From: Bradyrhizobium sp. Gha
Lineage (GTDB): Bacteria > Pseudomonadota > Alphaproteobacteria > Rhizobiales > Xanthobacteraceae
DNA: 60,232 nucleotides
Assembly (NCBI RefSeq): GCF_900113735.1
Contig: NZ_FOQM01000045.1
Coordinates: 1-60,232, forward strand
Direction: 5' to 3'
Part shown: piece after piece, positions 15,918 to 24,680 of the stretch
Layout of the letters: every line of letters begins with the position of its first letter
Numbering within the stretch: the first letter of the stretch is position 1
Translations under genes and position numbers: made by a program
The notes under the pieces: generated by a model
The model's input: only the letters and a program-made list of their open reading frames with translations
Database searches by the model: none
What the model was told of the DNA's origin: nothing

Positions 15918-17183
15918 CTAGCCTACCACCTTGCTGCTCCCTTGCGTGATCAGCCGCGCCGCGCGTTGATCGCGGGCGTAAATCCACAGCCAGCTCAGCG
16001 CGACGCTGAGGCGATGACGCAGGCCGATCAGGAAGTAGATGTGGGCGATACCCCAGATCCACCATGCGATGGCGCCGCGCAGTTTGACCTTGCCGAAATC
16101 GATCACGGCGAGCCGCTTGCCGATCTGGGCGAGGCTGCCGGCGTGCTTGTAGTGGAACGCGCCCTTGCTCTCGCCGCGCAGGCGGGCCTTGATCGTTTCG
16201 GCGACGTGCTTGCCCTGCTGCTTGGCGGCCGGCGCGATGCCGGGCACCGGCTTGCCCTCCCAGGCATTGATGTTGACGGTGTCGCCGATTGCAAAGATCT
16301 CGGGATGGCCGGGGATGGTGAGATCGTTCTCGACCTGCACGCGCCCGGCACGATCGGCCGGTGCGCCCAGCCATTCGGCGGCGGGCGAAGCGCGCACGCC
16401 GGCGGCCCAGATCCGCGTCTTCGCCTCGAGCAGCTTGCCGCCGAAGACGACGCCTTCACGGTTGATTTCGGTGACGGCCTGCCCGAGTACGACCTCGACA
16501 CCGATCTTTTCGAGCGAAGCCTGCGCATAGGCGGAGAGGTCGTCGGGAAAGCCCGCGAGCACGCGTGGACCAGCCTCGATCAGCACGACGCGGGCCTTGG
16601 TCGTATCGATGTTGCGAAAATCATCGGGCAGCGTGTGATGCGCCATCTCGGCGATGGTGCCCGCGAGCTCAACGCCTGTAGGACCGGCGCCGACAATGAC
16701 GAAAGTCAGTCTCGCGGCGCGCTTGGCCGGATCGGTCTCGCGCTCGGCGCGCTCGAACGCCACCAGGATGTGACGGCGCAGCGTGGTCGCGTCTTCCAGC
16801 GTCTTCAGTCCCGGCGCCCATGTCTCCCACTCGTCATGGCCGAAATAGGCGTGACGCGCGCCGGTGGCAAGCACGAGCGTGTCGTAAGGCACTTCGCTGC
16901 CATCGTCGATCAGCACGCATCGGCGTGCGGCATCGACGCCGCTCACCGTCGCGAACAGCGTCGTCACCTCGCGCCGGTCGCGCATGAGATGACGGATCGG
17001 CCAGGCGATCTCACTGGTCGCGAGCGAGGCGGTCGCGACCTGGTAAAGCAGCGGTTGAAACAGATGATGGTTGCGGCGGTCGATCAGCGTGATCTCCACC
17101 GGCGCGCCCGCAAGCCGGTAGGTCGTCTCCAGCCCGCCGAAGCCGGCGCCGACGACGACGACGCGATGGGGAGTTGTGGCCAT
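15918..17183 (-). CDS. ndh: Type II NADH dehydrogenase (NDH-2)
   Basis: The 421-residue flavoprotein starts MATTPHRVVVVGAGFGGLET with the FAD-binding GxGxxG, has a second nucleotide motif for NADH (FVIVGAGPTGVELAGTIAEM) and the FAD motif AIGDTVNI near residue 300. The C-terminus carries a hydrophobic segment (AIAWWIWGIAHIYFLIGL) that anchors it to the inner membrane. It oxidises NADH and reduces quinone without pumping protons. The ATG at 17183 with GAGGGTG upstream is preferred over a longer frame from 17210. Confidence 0.9.
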   Translation of the reverse strand: MATTPHRVVVVGAGFGGLETTYRLAGAPVEITLIDRRNHHLFQPLLYQVATASLATSEIAWPIRHLMRDRREVTTLFATVSGVDAARRCVLIDDGSEVPYDTLVLATGARHAYFGHDEWETWAPGLKTLEDATTLRRHILVAFERAERETDPAKRAARLTFVIVGAGPTGVELAGTIAEMAHHTLPDDFRNIDTTKARVVLIEAGPRVLAGFPDDLSAYAQASLEKIGVEVVLGQAVTEINREGVVFGGKLLEAKTRIWAAGVRASPAAEWLGAPADRAGRVQVENDLTIPGHPEIFAIGDTVNINAWEGKPVPGIAPAAKQQGKHVAETIKARLRGESKGAFHYKHAGSLAQIGKRLAVIDFGKVKLRGAIAWWIWGIAHIYFLIGLRHRLSVALSWLWIYARDQRAARLITQGSSKVVG

Positions 17184-17494
17184 GATGCACCCTCGAATCT
17201 CGCTGCTCACTTTGCTTCATTTAAGTGCGGATTGGGTGCCGCGGTCCAATAGTCGTCATCAATCAGGGAATAGCGGCGATGTATCGATCAGGCGCGGAAA
17301 AGCGCCGCAGCCTTGGAGTGCCGTCGGTCGAGTGAGTAGAATTATATTTCTTGCCATCCCCGTTTGGAGCGAAATATGGTGCAGGAGTCGGCGCTGAGCC
17401 ATTGGCGGCGCGACGGATTTTGCGTTCAATAGGGACAGACCCGAAGGCGGCGATCACCCCGTTTCCGGGATCAAGAATGAGGAGGGGAGTGGCT
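17184..17494. other. Divergent intergenic region between ndh and a binding-protein gene
   Basis: No gene is recognised. The stretch must carry promoters for both flanking genes. A weak -10-like TATATT lies near 17343-17348, but no confident promoter or operator can be assigned. A possible 27-residue frame exists on the far side of ndh and not here. Confidence 0.4.
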
Positions 17495-18667
17495 ATGAGG
17501 ACGGCATTCTGGCTGGCGGGCGCAGCGGCGCTGGTGCTGGCGAATCAGGCATTCGCCGGCGACACCATCAAGATTGGCTTCGTCTCGACTTTCAGCGGCC
17601 CGACCGCCGTGATCGGCAACGACATGCGCAATTCGTTCGAGCTCGCGCTGGACCACATGGGTCGCAAGATGGGCGGCAAGCCGGTCGAGGTGATCTACGA
17701 GGACGACGGCCAGAAGCCCGACGTCGGCAAGCAGAAGACCGAGAAGCTGGTGCAGTCCGACAAGGTCGATTTCCTGGTCGGCTACATCTGGTCGAACGTG
17801 CTGCTCGCCTCGCTCAAGACCGCGGTGGATTCGGAGACCTTCATGATCTCGGCCAACGCCGGTCCGTCGCAGCTCGCGGGCGAGCTGTGTTCGAAATACG
17901 TGTTCTCGACCTCCTGGCAGAACGACCAGACGCCGGCCGCCATGGGCCTCTACATGAATGCGAACGGCGTCAAGAGCGTGTTCCTGATCGGTCCGAACTA
18001 CGCCGCCGGCAAGGATATGCTTGCGGGCGTGAAGAGCACGTTCAAGGGCGAGATCAAGGGTGAGGAATACACGGTCTGGCCGAGCCAGCTCGATTTCTCG
18101 GCGGAGCTGGCGAAAGCCCGCGCCTCCGGCGCCGAATCGATCTTCGTGTTCTATCCCGGTGCGGCCGGCGCGCAGTTCCTCAATCAATATGTCCAGGCCG
18201 GCATGAAGACCACAATGCCGCTCTACACCGCCTTCACCGTCGACGAGACGACGTTGCCGTTGCAAAAGGAGAATGCGTTCGGTGTGCCCGGTGCGCAGGA
18301 ATGGGTGAACGATCTCCCGAACGAGCAGAACAAGAAGTTCGTCGCCGACTACCGCGCGAAATATCCCGGCGCCCGGCCGAGCTATTACGGCGCGCAGGCC
18401 TATGACGCGGCGCAGCTCATCAACAGCGCGGTGGTCGCCGTCGGCGGCGACACCTCCAAGAAGGAAGCGATGAAGGCGGAGATGGAGAAGGCCAACTTCA
18501 AGTCACTGCGCGGCGCTTTCAAATACGGCAACAACCACATCCCGATCCAGAACTTCTATCTCCAGGACGTGGTGAAGGGTGCAGGCGGCGAGCTTTCGCT
18601 GAAGACCGTCGCCACCATCGTCACCGACGATCAGGACCGCTTCCACGACAAGTGCCCGATGAAGTGA
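17495..18667 (+). CDS. ABC transporter binding protein, Leu/Ile/Val-binding family, aromatic-acid type
   Basis: The 390-residue protein has a Sec signal peptide (MRTAFWLAGAAALVLANQAFA, cleaved before GDT) followed by the periplasmic-binding type I fold (IKIGFVSTFSGPTAVIG ... VEVIYEDDGQKPDVGKQKTE). Relatives in Rhodopseudomonas and Bradyrhizobium bind aromatic acids, and the neighbourhood (CYP199A, shikimate and benzoate genes) agrees, but the ligand is not provable here. No permease or ATPase gene adjoins it. The only complete liv set, at 26.7-30 kb, lacks a binding protein. A GAGGAGGGGAG site upstream of the ATG at 17495 fixes the start. Confidence 0.88.
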   Translation: MRTAFWLAGAAALVLANQAFAGDTIKIGFVSTFSGPTAVIGNDMRNSFELALDHMGRKMGGKPVEVIYEDDGQKPDVGKQKTEKLVQSDKVDFLVGYIWSNVLLASLKTAVDSETFMISANAGPSQLAGELCSKYVFSTSWQNDQTPAAMGLYMNANGVKSVFLIGPNYAAGKDMLAGVKSTFKGEIKGEEYTVWPSQLDFSAELAKARASGAESIFVFYPGAAGAQFLNQYVQAGMKTTMPLYTAFTVDETTLPLQKENAFGVPGAQEWVNDLPNEQNKKFVADYRAKYPGARPSYYGAQAYDAAQLINSAVVAVGGDTSKKEAMKAEMEKANFKSLRGAFKYGNNHIPIQNFYLQDVVKGAGGELSLKTVATIVTDDQDRFHDKCPMK

Positions 18668-18681
18668 TCGCTCTCTCCGCC

Positions 18682-18767
18682 GTCATTGCGAGCGAAGCGA
18701 AGCAATCCAGAATCCGTCTGCGGGAAGACGCTGGATTGCTTCGTCGCTACGCTCCTTACAATGACGG
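18682..18767. repeat. Dispersed palindromic repeat, family A
   Basis: GTCATTGCGAGCGAAGCGAA on the left pairs with the right arm TTCGTCGCTACGCTCCTTAC followed by AATGACGG. The unit fills the space between the convergent binding-protein and quiC genes and may act as a bidirectional transcription barrier. Confidence 0.85.
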
Positions 18768-18776
18768 GGGTGGAAC

Positions 18777-20648
18777 CTACACCCGCGGTATGCTCGCGGG
18801 CCGCACCTCGCGGGCCTGCGCGGCGAGCCTGATGCCGGCATTGGCCGCACCAAAGCCCTGATAGCTCCGCCGCTCGACGATCTCGAAGAAGAAGCGCTCG
18901 TCGAAGATGTGGGTGTAGACCTGGAAGAATTCGCCGTCGCCCTCGCGGTCATAGAGGATGTGGTTGGCGCGGAGCTTGGCCATGACATCCGGGGCGAGGT
19001 CGTATTTGGCTTCGATGTCGTCGTAGTAGTTGTCAGGAATATCCAGGAACTCCGCGCCGCGGGCGCGCATGGCTGCGACGGTGGCGAAGATGTCCTTGCA
19101 CGCAAAGGCGACGTGTTGCACGCCTGAGCCGAAAAACTCCGAGATGAAGCGCGCCGGCAGCGTGCGGTTGGCGGAGGATCCGTTGACGACGAAGCGCAGG
19201 CTCTGGTCGCCATTGACGAGGGCCTGACTCTGCACGAGGCCGCGGGGGTCCGCGATCTCCATCTGCGGCAGCCGCGCGAGGTCCAGGATGCCGGTGTAGA
19301 ACAACAGCCAGGACAGCATCTCGTCATAGGGCATCGACTGCGCGATGTGATCGACCGCGAGCAGCGCATCCGCACCTGCCTCGCCCGTAACGGGCTCGAA
19401 ATCCATGTCCCAGTTCTTGCCGGCCTGGTCGAGGAAATAGAGCAGACTGCCGCCGACGCCGTGGATCGCGGGGATCTCCAGCTCGCCCGGCCCGACCGGC
19501 TGATAGAAGGTGCGCGCTTTCAGCGTCTCGGCGCGTTGCATGGCAAGCCCCGCATTGTCGACGTCGAGGGCGATGGCGCAGACGCCGGGGCCGTGCGTGA
19601 CATAATGCGAATGCGCAAAGCCATCGGTCTCGGAGTTGATCACCAGCTCGACCTTGCCCTGTGACCAGCGCTCCACCGCCTTGCTGCGGTGCTTGCCGCT
19701 CTTGCGGAAGCCGAGCTGTGACAACAAATGCGCGAGCTCGCCGGCCTTGTTCTCGTTGACGGCGAATTCAATGAAGCCCGTACCGCCGCTTTTGGCCTTC
19801 GGCGCCAAGGGCTCGCCGACGAGCTTCGGCCAATCCGGAGCGAGCTGGTCCTGCAACAGGATCAGCGAGCGCAGGCCGTCGACCGCGGTCTGTCCGGCCG
19901 AGCCGGCGCGGAATTGGTCGTTGAAAATCTCCAGCGACCACGGACCGGAATAACCGGTCGCGGCAATCGCCTGCATGAACTCGCTGACCGGCAGATCACC
20001 CTGGCCGGGAAAGGAGCGAAAGTGTCGGCTCCAGGACAAAATGTCGAGCTCGAGCTTCGGCGCGTCGGCGAGCTGGACCAGAAAGATCTTGTCACCGGGG
20101 ATCGAGGCCATCGGCCGTACCGGGAAGCCGGGCGCCAGCGCGTGAAAAGAGTCGAGGATGATGCCGATCGCGGGATGATCGGCGCGTCGCACGATCTCCC
20201 AAGCGTCCCGATAATCGTTGACGTGCCGGCCCCAGGCCAGCGCCTCGTAGCCGATGCGCAGGCCCCGCCTGGCGGCGCGGTCGCCGAGCTCGCGAAAATC
20301 ATCCGCGGCACGGTCGATGCCGCCGACCGAGGCGGGCGAGACGTTCGAACAGATCAGCAGCAGATCGGTGCCGAGCTCCTGCATCAGGTCGAACTTGCGT
20401 TCGGCACGGGCGAAATTGCGCGAGCGCTGAGGCTCCGGCATGCCTTCGAAGTCGCGGAACGGCTGGAACGCGCAGATCTCGAGATTGAGGTCCTTGCAGT
20501 GTTTTGCGATGTCGCGCGGGCTCGCACCGAACGACAGCAAATCGTTCTCGAAGATCTCGACCGCTTCGAAGCCGGCGGATGCGATGGCGCGCAGCTTTTC
20601 GTCGAGGGCGCCTGAGAGGGAAACGGTTGCGATCGAGCGCTTGTTCAT
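18777..20648 (-). CDS. quiC: 3-Dehydroshikimate dehydratase fused to a dioxygenase-like domain (QuiC1 type)
   Basis: The 623-residue protein has two parts. Residues 1 to about 280 form a TIM-barrel of the AP-endonuclease-2 family (MNKRSIATVSLSGALDEKLR ... YEALAWGRHVNDY ... WSLEIFNDQF). Residues 300-623 form a 4-hydroxyphenylpyruvate-dioxygenase-like domain (VDHIAQSMPYDEMLSWLLFY ... GVQHVAFACKDI ... RFFFEIVERR). This is the architecture of Pseudomonas putida QuiC1 (about 635 residues), which dehydrates 3-dehydroshikimate to protocatechuate. The start overlaps the upstream oxidoreductase stop (ATGA). It is the last gene of a minus-strand quinate/shikimate unit. Confidence 0.9.
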   Translation of the reverse strand: MNKRSIATVSLSGALDEKLRAIASAGFEAVEIFENDLLSFGASPRDIAKHCKDLNLEICAFQPFRDFEGMPEPQRSRNFARAERKFDLMQELGTDLLLICSNVSPASVGGIDRAADDFRELGDRAARRGLRIGYEALAWGRHVNDYRDAWEIVRRADHPAIGIILDSFHALAPGFPVRPMASIPGDKIFLVQLADAPKLELDILSWSRHFRSFPGQGDLPVSEFMQAIAATGYSGPWSLEIFNDQFRAGSAGQTAVDGLRSLILLQDQLAPDWPKLVGEPLAPKAKSGGTGFIEFAVNENKAGELAHLLSQLGFRKSGKHRSKAVERWSQGKVELVINSETDGFAHSHYVTHGPGVCAIALDVDNAGLAMQRAETLKARTFYQPVGPGELEIPAIHGVGGSLLYFLDQAGKNWDMDFEPVTGEAGADALLAVDHIAQSMPYDEMLSWLLFYTGILDLARLPQMEIADPRGLVQSQALVNGDQSLRFVVNGSSANRTLPARFISEFFGSGVQHVAFACKDIFATVAAMRARGAEFLDIPDNYYDDIEAKYDLAPDVMAKLRANHILYDREGDGEFFQVYTHIFDERFFFEIVERRSYQGFGAANAGIRLAAQAREVRPASIPRV

Positions 20649-21703
20649 GCGGCCTGCTCCATGATGTGGCCCGGCGATATTTTTTGACCGGTGCGCGCGG
20701 CTTCGCCGACGGACTCGACGACCGCGAGTGTGGCCATCGCGTCTTGCACCGAGATCAAGGGCTGTTCGCGACCCGCGATCACCGCGCAGAAATGCCGGAG
20801 CTGCTCGGCCAGGGGATCGAATGCGGCCGGCGCGATCGTCGCGCGCGACAACGGCGCGTACCAGCCGGGCTGCTGCGCATAGGTCCACAGCTCCATATTG
20901 GGCACGGACAGCGAACCCGCGGTTCCGGAGAAGATGTAGCAGGGCTGGTCTTGCTTGGGGTATGCAGCGTTCTCGCCGGACGCGAGCTCCCAGCTCCACG
21001 GCGCCGGCGTCGCATCCGACACGGTCACCGTTCCCAGTGCGCCATTGGCGAAGCGCAGCAGCAATGCAGCGGTGTCCTCGACGGCGAAGCCGCGAACCTT
21101 GTTCGACGTCAATGCCTGCACTTCGCTGATTTCGCCGCAGATGAAGCGGAGGTTGTCGATGTCGTGGATGAGGTTGATGAGCAGCGGGCCGCCACCCTGC
21201 TCGCGCCGCCACGTCACATCAAAATAATCGTCGGGCTTTTTCAGCAGCCACAATCCGACCACGGCCGTGAGTTGGCCGAGCTTGCCGTTTGCCACCGTCT
21301 CGCGAGCGGCCTTGATGATGGGATTGTGCCGGCGGTGATGGCCGACCAGCATCGGCACGCCGGTCCGCTTGACGGCTGCGCACAGACGTTGCGCGGCAGC
21401 GACGGTATCGGTCACAGGCTTCTCGATCAGCGCCGGCACGCCGGCCTCGGCGCAGTCGACGGCCATCTGGAAATGCAGGGCGTTCGGGGAAGCAATGATC
21501 AGACCGTCGGGTCGCTCCTGCGCCAGCAATGCGCGGTGATCCGTGTAGCAGGGCACGTTGCGCGCCCGCGCATGATCGGTCGCAGCGGGTGAGGGATCGG
21601 CAATGCCGGCCAGCACGCAGTCTTGCGAGGCCTCGATCACTTCCATATGGCGGCGGCCGATCAAGCCGGCGCCGGCGACCGCAATGCGCTTTCGCGGGCT
21701 CAT
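20645..21703 (-). CDS. Gfo/Idh/MocA family oxidoreductase
   Basis: The 352-residue protein has an N-terminal Rossmann fold (IAVAGAGLIGRRHMEVIEAS), the EKPVTD motif near residues 95-100 that carries the catalytic lysine of this family, and GHHRRHNP. It sits between a livF remnant and quiC with ATGA overlaps on both sides, so it is co-transcribed and coupled with quiC. It may oxidise quinate, shikimate or a related cyclitol, but the substrate is not deducible. It is intact. Confidence 0.85.
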   Translation of the reverse strand: MSPRKRIAVAGAGLIGRRHMEVIEASQDCVLAGIADPSPAATDHARARNVPCYTDHRALLAQERPDGLIIASPNALHFQMAVDCAEAGVPALIEKPVTDTVAAAQRLCAAVKRTGVPMLVGHHRRHNPIIKAARETVANGKLGQLTAVVGLWLLKKPDDYFDVTWRREQGGGPLLINLIHDIDNLRFICGEISEVQALTSNKVRGFAVEDTAALLLRFANGALGTVTVSDATPAPWSWELASGENAAYPKQDQPCYIFSGTAGSLSVPNMELWTYAQQPGWYAPLSRATIAPAAFDPLAEQLRHFCAVIAGREQPLISVQDAMATLAVVESVGEAARTGQKISPGHIMEQAA

Positions 21704-21918
21704 GCTGCGTTCTCCTCCATCGCGCCATCAAGAAAGAGCTGGCCGATCCTTGGATCATCCAGGATCGAGGCCGCATTGTCGACGATCCGGGTCCGGCCGA
21801 GCTCGAGCACGATGCCGATATCCGTTATCTCGAGCGCCGAGCGCGCGTTCTGCTCGATCATCAGGATGGTCATGCCGCGGTTGCGCAGGCCCTTGAGGAT
21901 ATCGAAGGTCTGCTGCGG
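21700..21918 (-). pseudogene. livF fragment (C-terminal end of a branched-chain-type ABC ATPase)
   Basis: In the minus frame ending at 21700 the codons read PQQTFDILKGLRNRGMTILM, followed by IEQNARSALEITDIGIVLEL and a normal C-terminus (...RIGQLFLDGAMEENAA). This is the last 70 or so residues of a LivF protein, starting after the Walker B region. Its stop overlaps the start of the oxidoreductase, as an intact operon member would. It differs from the tail of the complete livF at 29279, so it is not a copy of that gene. The rest of the gene is missing. Confidence 0.75.
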
Positions 21919-22121
21919 GTGACTTCGAGCTTACGGCCGAGCACGCCGCCCTCGGCGTTGATCTCCTCGATTGCGAGGTCGGTGCCGTTCTTCCAGTTGG
22001 TGCCGACGGTGGCGCCGCCACCCGAAAGCCCGGCGACGTCCGCAAGCTTGATCGTCTGCGCGAAGACGCCTGACGTCGTGATTGCGGCGAGCAGCGCGCC
22101 CACCAGTAGCGTTGACTTCAT
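21919..22121 (-). pseudogene. Binding-protein fragment (N-terminal part of a Liv-type receptor)
   Basis: The first 67 codons encode a signal peptide (MKSTLLVGALLAAITTSGVFA) and the start of a Leu/Ile/Val-type binding protein (LADVAGLSGGGATVGTNWKN ... INAEGGVLGRKLEV). Sequence then switches, out of frame, to the livF tail described above. The junction falls in a CCGCAG-like stretch that both parents could share. The gene lies 55 bases downstream of the shikimate dehydrogenase gene on the same strand. The product would be a useless exported fragment of about 83 residues. Confidence 0.75.
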
Positions 22122-22176
22122 CGTCCTCTCCGCCCGGTTCGATCTTGCAAGCGGCCTTGTGCCCGGCCGCTTCGCC

Positions 22177-23055
22177 TCAAGCTGCCTGATAGGCGGCGCT
22201 ACGTGCCGCCATCACGGCGTCAAAAGCCTCTCCCATGACTTCGGTCGAGGGGGCGAGGCCTGTGAACAGTTCGAAGGCGTCGGCAGCCTGGTAGATCGCA
22301 AGCTCCCGCCCCGTCATGATCCGGGCGCCCTTCTCTCGCGCTGCGGCAAGAAGCGGCGTGATCAGCGGCGAATAGACGGCATCGGCGACCCACAGATCGG
22401 CTCGGAGCAGCACCGGCGGCACCGGTGTGTTGCGGTTCGGCAGCATGCCAACCGGCGTTCCATTGATAAGCCCGGTCGCGCCATCGAGCGCGTCCTCGAC
22501 GCTTCGGGCCACCCGTGCGCCACCGTGCTCGGCCAGCAGGGTGGCAAGCTTCTCGGCTCGCGCCGGTTCGCTGTCGAAGATGCGGAGGTCGGCGACCTTC
22601 AGGCTCGCCAGCGCAAACGCAATCGCTTTGCCGACGCCGCCGGTGCCGATGACGGCCACCGCATTTCCGGCAGGGGCCAGCAGCGGCTGAACGGCATGTG
22701 CAAAGCCCGTGGTGTCGGTGTTGTGGCCGATCAGCCGCCCGTCCTTGACGACCACGGTATTGACCGCGCCCATGGCGGCCGCGCCCGGGGCCAGCTCGTC
22801 GAGCAGCGGCACGACGGCCTCCTTGTAGGGAAAGGTGACGTTGACGCCGGCAAAGCCGAGCCGTCGCACGCCCTCCAGCATCAGGCGGAGCCCGGCCGGG
22901 TCGGCGCCCGCGACCTCGATGAGCTGGTAGTGGCCGCGCAAGCCGAGTGCCTCGGCCGCGCGTTCATGCATGGCGGGGGAGGCGGAATGGGCGATCGGCG
23001 CGCCGATCAGGCCGGTCAGGAGCTTTTTGGAGGCGGCAGGCCCGCGGTTCGTCAT
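22177..23055 (-). CDS. Shikimate dehydrogenase (AroE/QuiB family)
   Basis: The 292-residue protein has the shikimate-binding N-terminal block (LTGLIGAPIAHSASPAMHER), the catalytic lysine in VNVTFPYKEAV, NTD in GHNTDTTGF, and the nucleotide motif VIGTGGVGKAIAFAL. Its position at the head of an operon with quiC, next to a LysR gene, favours a catabolic role (shikimate or quinate to 3-dehydro forms) over the biosynthetic AroE. Cofactor preference is not assigned. Confidence 0.87.
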   Translation of the reverse strand: MTNRGPAASKKLLTGLIGAPIAHSASPAMHERAAEALGLRGHYQLIEVAGADPAGLRLMLEGVRRLGFAGVNVTFPYKEAVVPLLDELAPGAAAMGAVNTVVVKDGRLIGHNTDTTGFAHAVQPLLAPAGNAVAVIGTGGVGKAIAFALASLKVADLRIFDSEPARAEKLATLLAEHGGARVARSVEDALDGATGLINGTPVGMLPNRNTPVPPVLLRADLWVADAVYSPLITPLLAAAREKGARIMTGRELAIYQAADAFELFTGLAPSTEVMGEAFDAVMAARSAAYQAA

Positions 23056-23200
23056 GATCCGTTATGGTCTCTTGGTCGTCTCTTCGGGGGCGCGTTGATG
23101 TCAGGCCATTAGCGGCAAAATCCGCGCAATTCCAAGAGGAACGATAGTCAATCCCCGGCCTGAGACAATTACCCTTTCGTCCCGCAAACCTAACATGATG

Positions 23201-24139
23201 TTATTTCTTCCGCGTGCGCCCGGCCGCGGCCTTGCCGTTGCCGCGGGACGGCTCGACGGCGCGCATTTCGGCGCGCAGGGACTCGATGAAATGCTCGACA
23301 TGGAGCGACAGCGGCGCGCCGCGCTTGACCGCGATATAAGTCTCGAAACGGGTCGGCTCGGTGATCTTCAACAGCTCGATGCCGGGATAGCCGCCATGCG
23401 CCACCGTGAACTGGTCGATGATGGCGATGCCTAGCCCTGCTTTCACCAGCGCGCAGACCGTGGTGCCGAACCGCGCCCGGATGGTGATGTTGTAGTCGAG
23501 CCGGTGGCGGGCAAACATCTCGGCCATGATGCGGCCGTAAGGATCGTTGGGATCGATACCGATCAGAGGGTAGCGGGTGATCTCGGCGGCCGAGACCTGT
23601 TTGCGGCCCGCCAGCTCGTGGCCCAGCGGCACGATGCAATAGAGCTCGCCCGAAGCGAGCGGCATGAAGTCGAGTCCGGAATGCTCCAGCCGGTAGCTCA
23701 TGGCAACGCACTCGCCGCGTCCGAGCATGAGATAATCGATTGCTTCCTCGAGCTTCAGGATGTTGATGTCGATGCCCAAATCGGGATAGCGGCGGCGCAC
23801 GCGCTCGATCGCGCGCGGCACCATCACCTGCGAGATGCTCGGCACCGAGCCGATGCGCAATTCCGACAATCCGCCCCGGCCGATCTTGGAGATGAGCTCG
23901 GAGAGGTCGTCGACCTTCTTGTAGACGCCGTTGATCTGCTCAAAGATGTTCTCGGCTTCCGGCGTCGGGAAGTAGCGGCCGTTCTGGCGCTGGAAGAAGC
24001 GGATGCCGAGCGAGCGCTCGGTGTATTTGACCAGCCGGCTGATCCCCGGCGCCGACACGTTCAACAGTTTCGCCGCGCCGCCAATGGTGCCCGTCACCAT
24101 CACGGCACGGATCACTTCAACCTGGCGCAGCGTCATCAT
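23201..24139 (-). CDS. LysR family regulator of the quinate/shikimate unit
   Basis: The 312-residue protein has the LysR winged helix at the N-terminus (MTLRQVEVIRAVMVTGTIGG ... NVSAPGISRLVKYTERSLGI) and a periplasmic-binding-like effector domain (LRIGSVPSISQ...; FGTTVCALVKAGLGIAIIDQ). The C-terminus is basic (RGNGKAAAGRTRKK). It is transcribed in the same direction as, and upstream of, the shikimate dehydrogenase gene across 145 bases. It is the likely activator of that operon, with 3-dehydroshikimate or a related acid as plausible effector. Confidence 0.88.
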   Translation of the reverse strand: MMTLRQVEVIRAVMVTGTIGGAAKLLNVSAPGISRLVKYTERSLGIRFFQRQNGRYFPTPEAENIFEQINGVYKKVDDLSELISKIGRGGLSELRIGSVPSISQVMVPRAIERVRRRYPDLGIDINILKLEEAIDYLMLGRGECVAMSYRLEHSGLDFMPLASGELYCIVPLGHELAGRKQVSAAEITRYPLIGIDPNDPYGRIMAEMFARHRLDYNITIRARFGTTVCALVKAGLGIAIIDQFTVAHGGYPGIELLKITEPTRFETYIAVKRGAPLSLHVEHFIESLRAEMRAVEPSRGNGKAAAGRTRKK

Positions 24140-24340
24140 GGTCTTGGCATCCGAGAGAGATCGTGGCGGCGATCATCTCACGAGAGCCGTGATGTCATCC
24201 AGCGGCAAAGTGAGGCCAGGGCGGAGAACAGCGACAAGTTTCGCGACCGGGGTGTTTCGACCAAAATCGGCGCGTTCACAGGGAACGGCATCGTCGGGCG
24301 GTCCGTTGCATCGGCGCCCTCTGCCCCAGCAGCCTGGGTC

Positions 24341-24517
24341 TCAGCTCGAAGGTCCTTCCGGCGACACGCTGCCGGGCCGCTCCGCACGCTCGCTTTGCAG
24401 CACGTCGCGGGCGTGCTCGATGATCTTCTGCCTGTTCGCGATATCGCGGACGGCGAAAAACACGCGGATCAATTCCAGGCCGAGCACGCTGTTGAGGGCG
24501 ATGTTCTCGTCTTCCAT
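24341..24517 (-). CDS. Small protein upstream of bjaR, unknown function
   Basis: A 58-residue frame starts MEDENIALNSVLGLELIRVF and ends SPEGPSS. It is predicted as one amphipathic helix (about residues 8-45) followed by a disordered tail. It has codon use like its neighbours and a weak GGGAAAG site six bases upstream of the ATG. It is divergent from the luxR-type gene at 24681. No family is recognised. Coding status is likely but not proven. Confidence 0.5.
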   Translation of the reverse strand: MEDENIALNSVLGLELIRVFFAVRDIANRQKIIEHARDVLQSERAERPGSVSPEGPSS

Positions 24518-24680
24518 CGTAGCTTTCCCGCTCGACGCGCGAGGTGCAACTGGGCGTCACTTCCTCCACAAGTAGATTGAATCTTCGGCGTCATGGCCAC
24601 ACCGGGGAACTACGGACGCGGTGAATTGAGGCCGCCCCCCAAGAGTGCTATACCGATGAGGAGAGTCAGGGAACGAACTG

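Noticed and set aside
20649..21212. N-terminal extension of QuiC to 811 residues
   Set aside because: The extension is a shadow of the upstream oxidoreductase; the domain begins exactly at the ATG at 20648.
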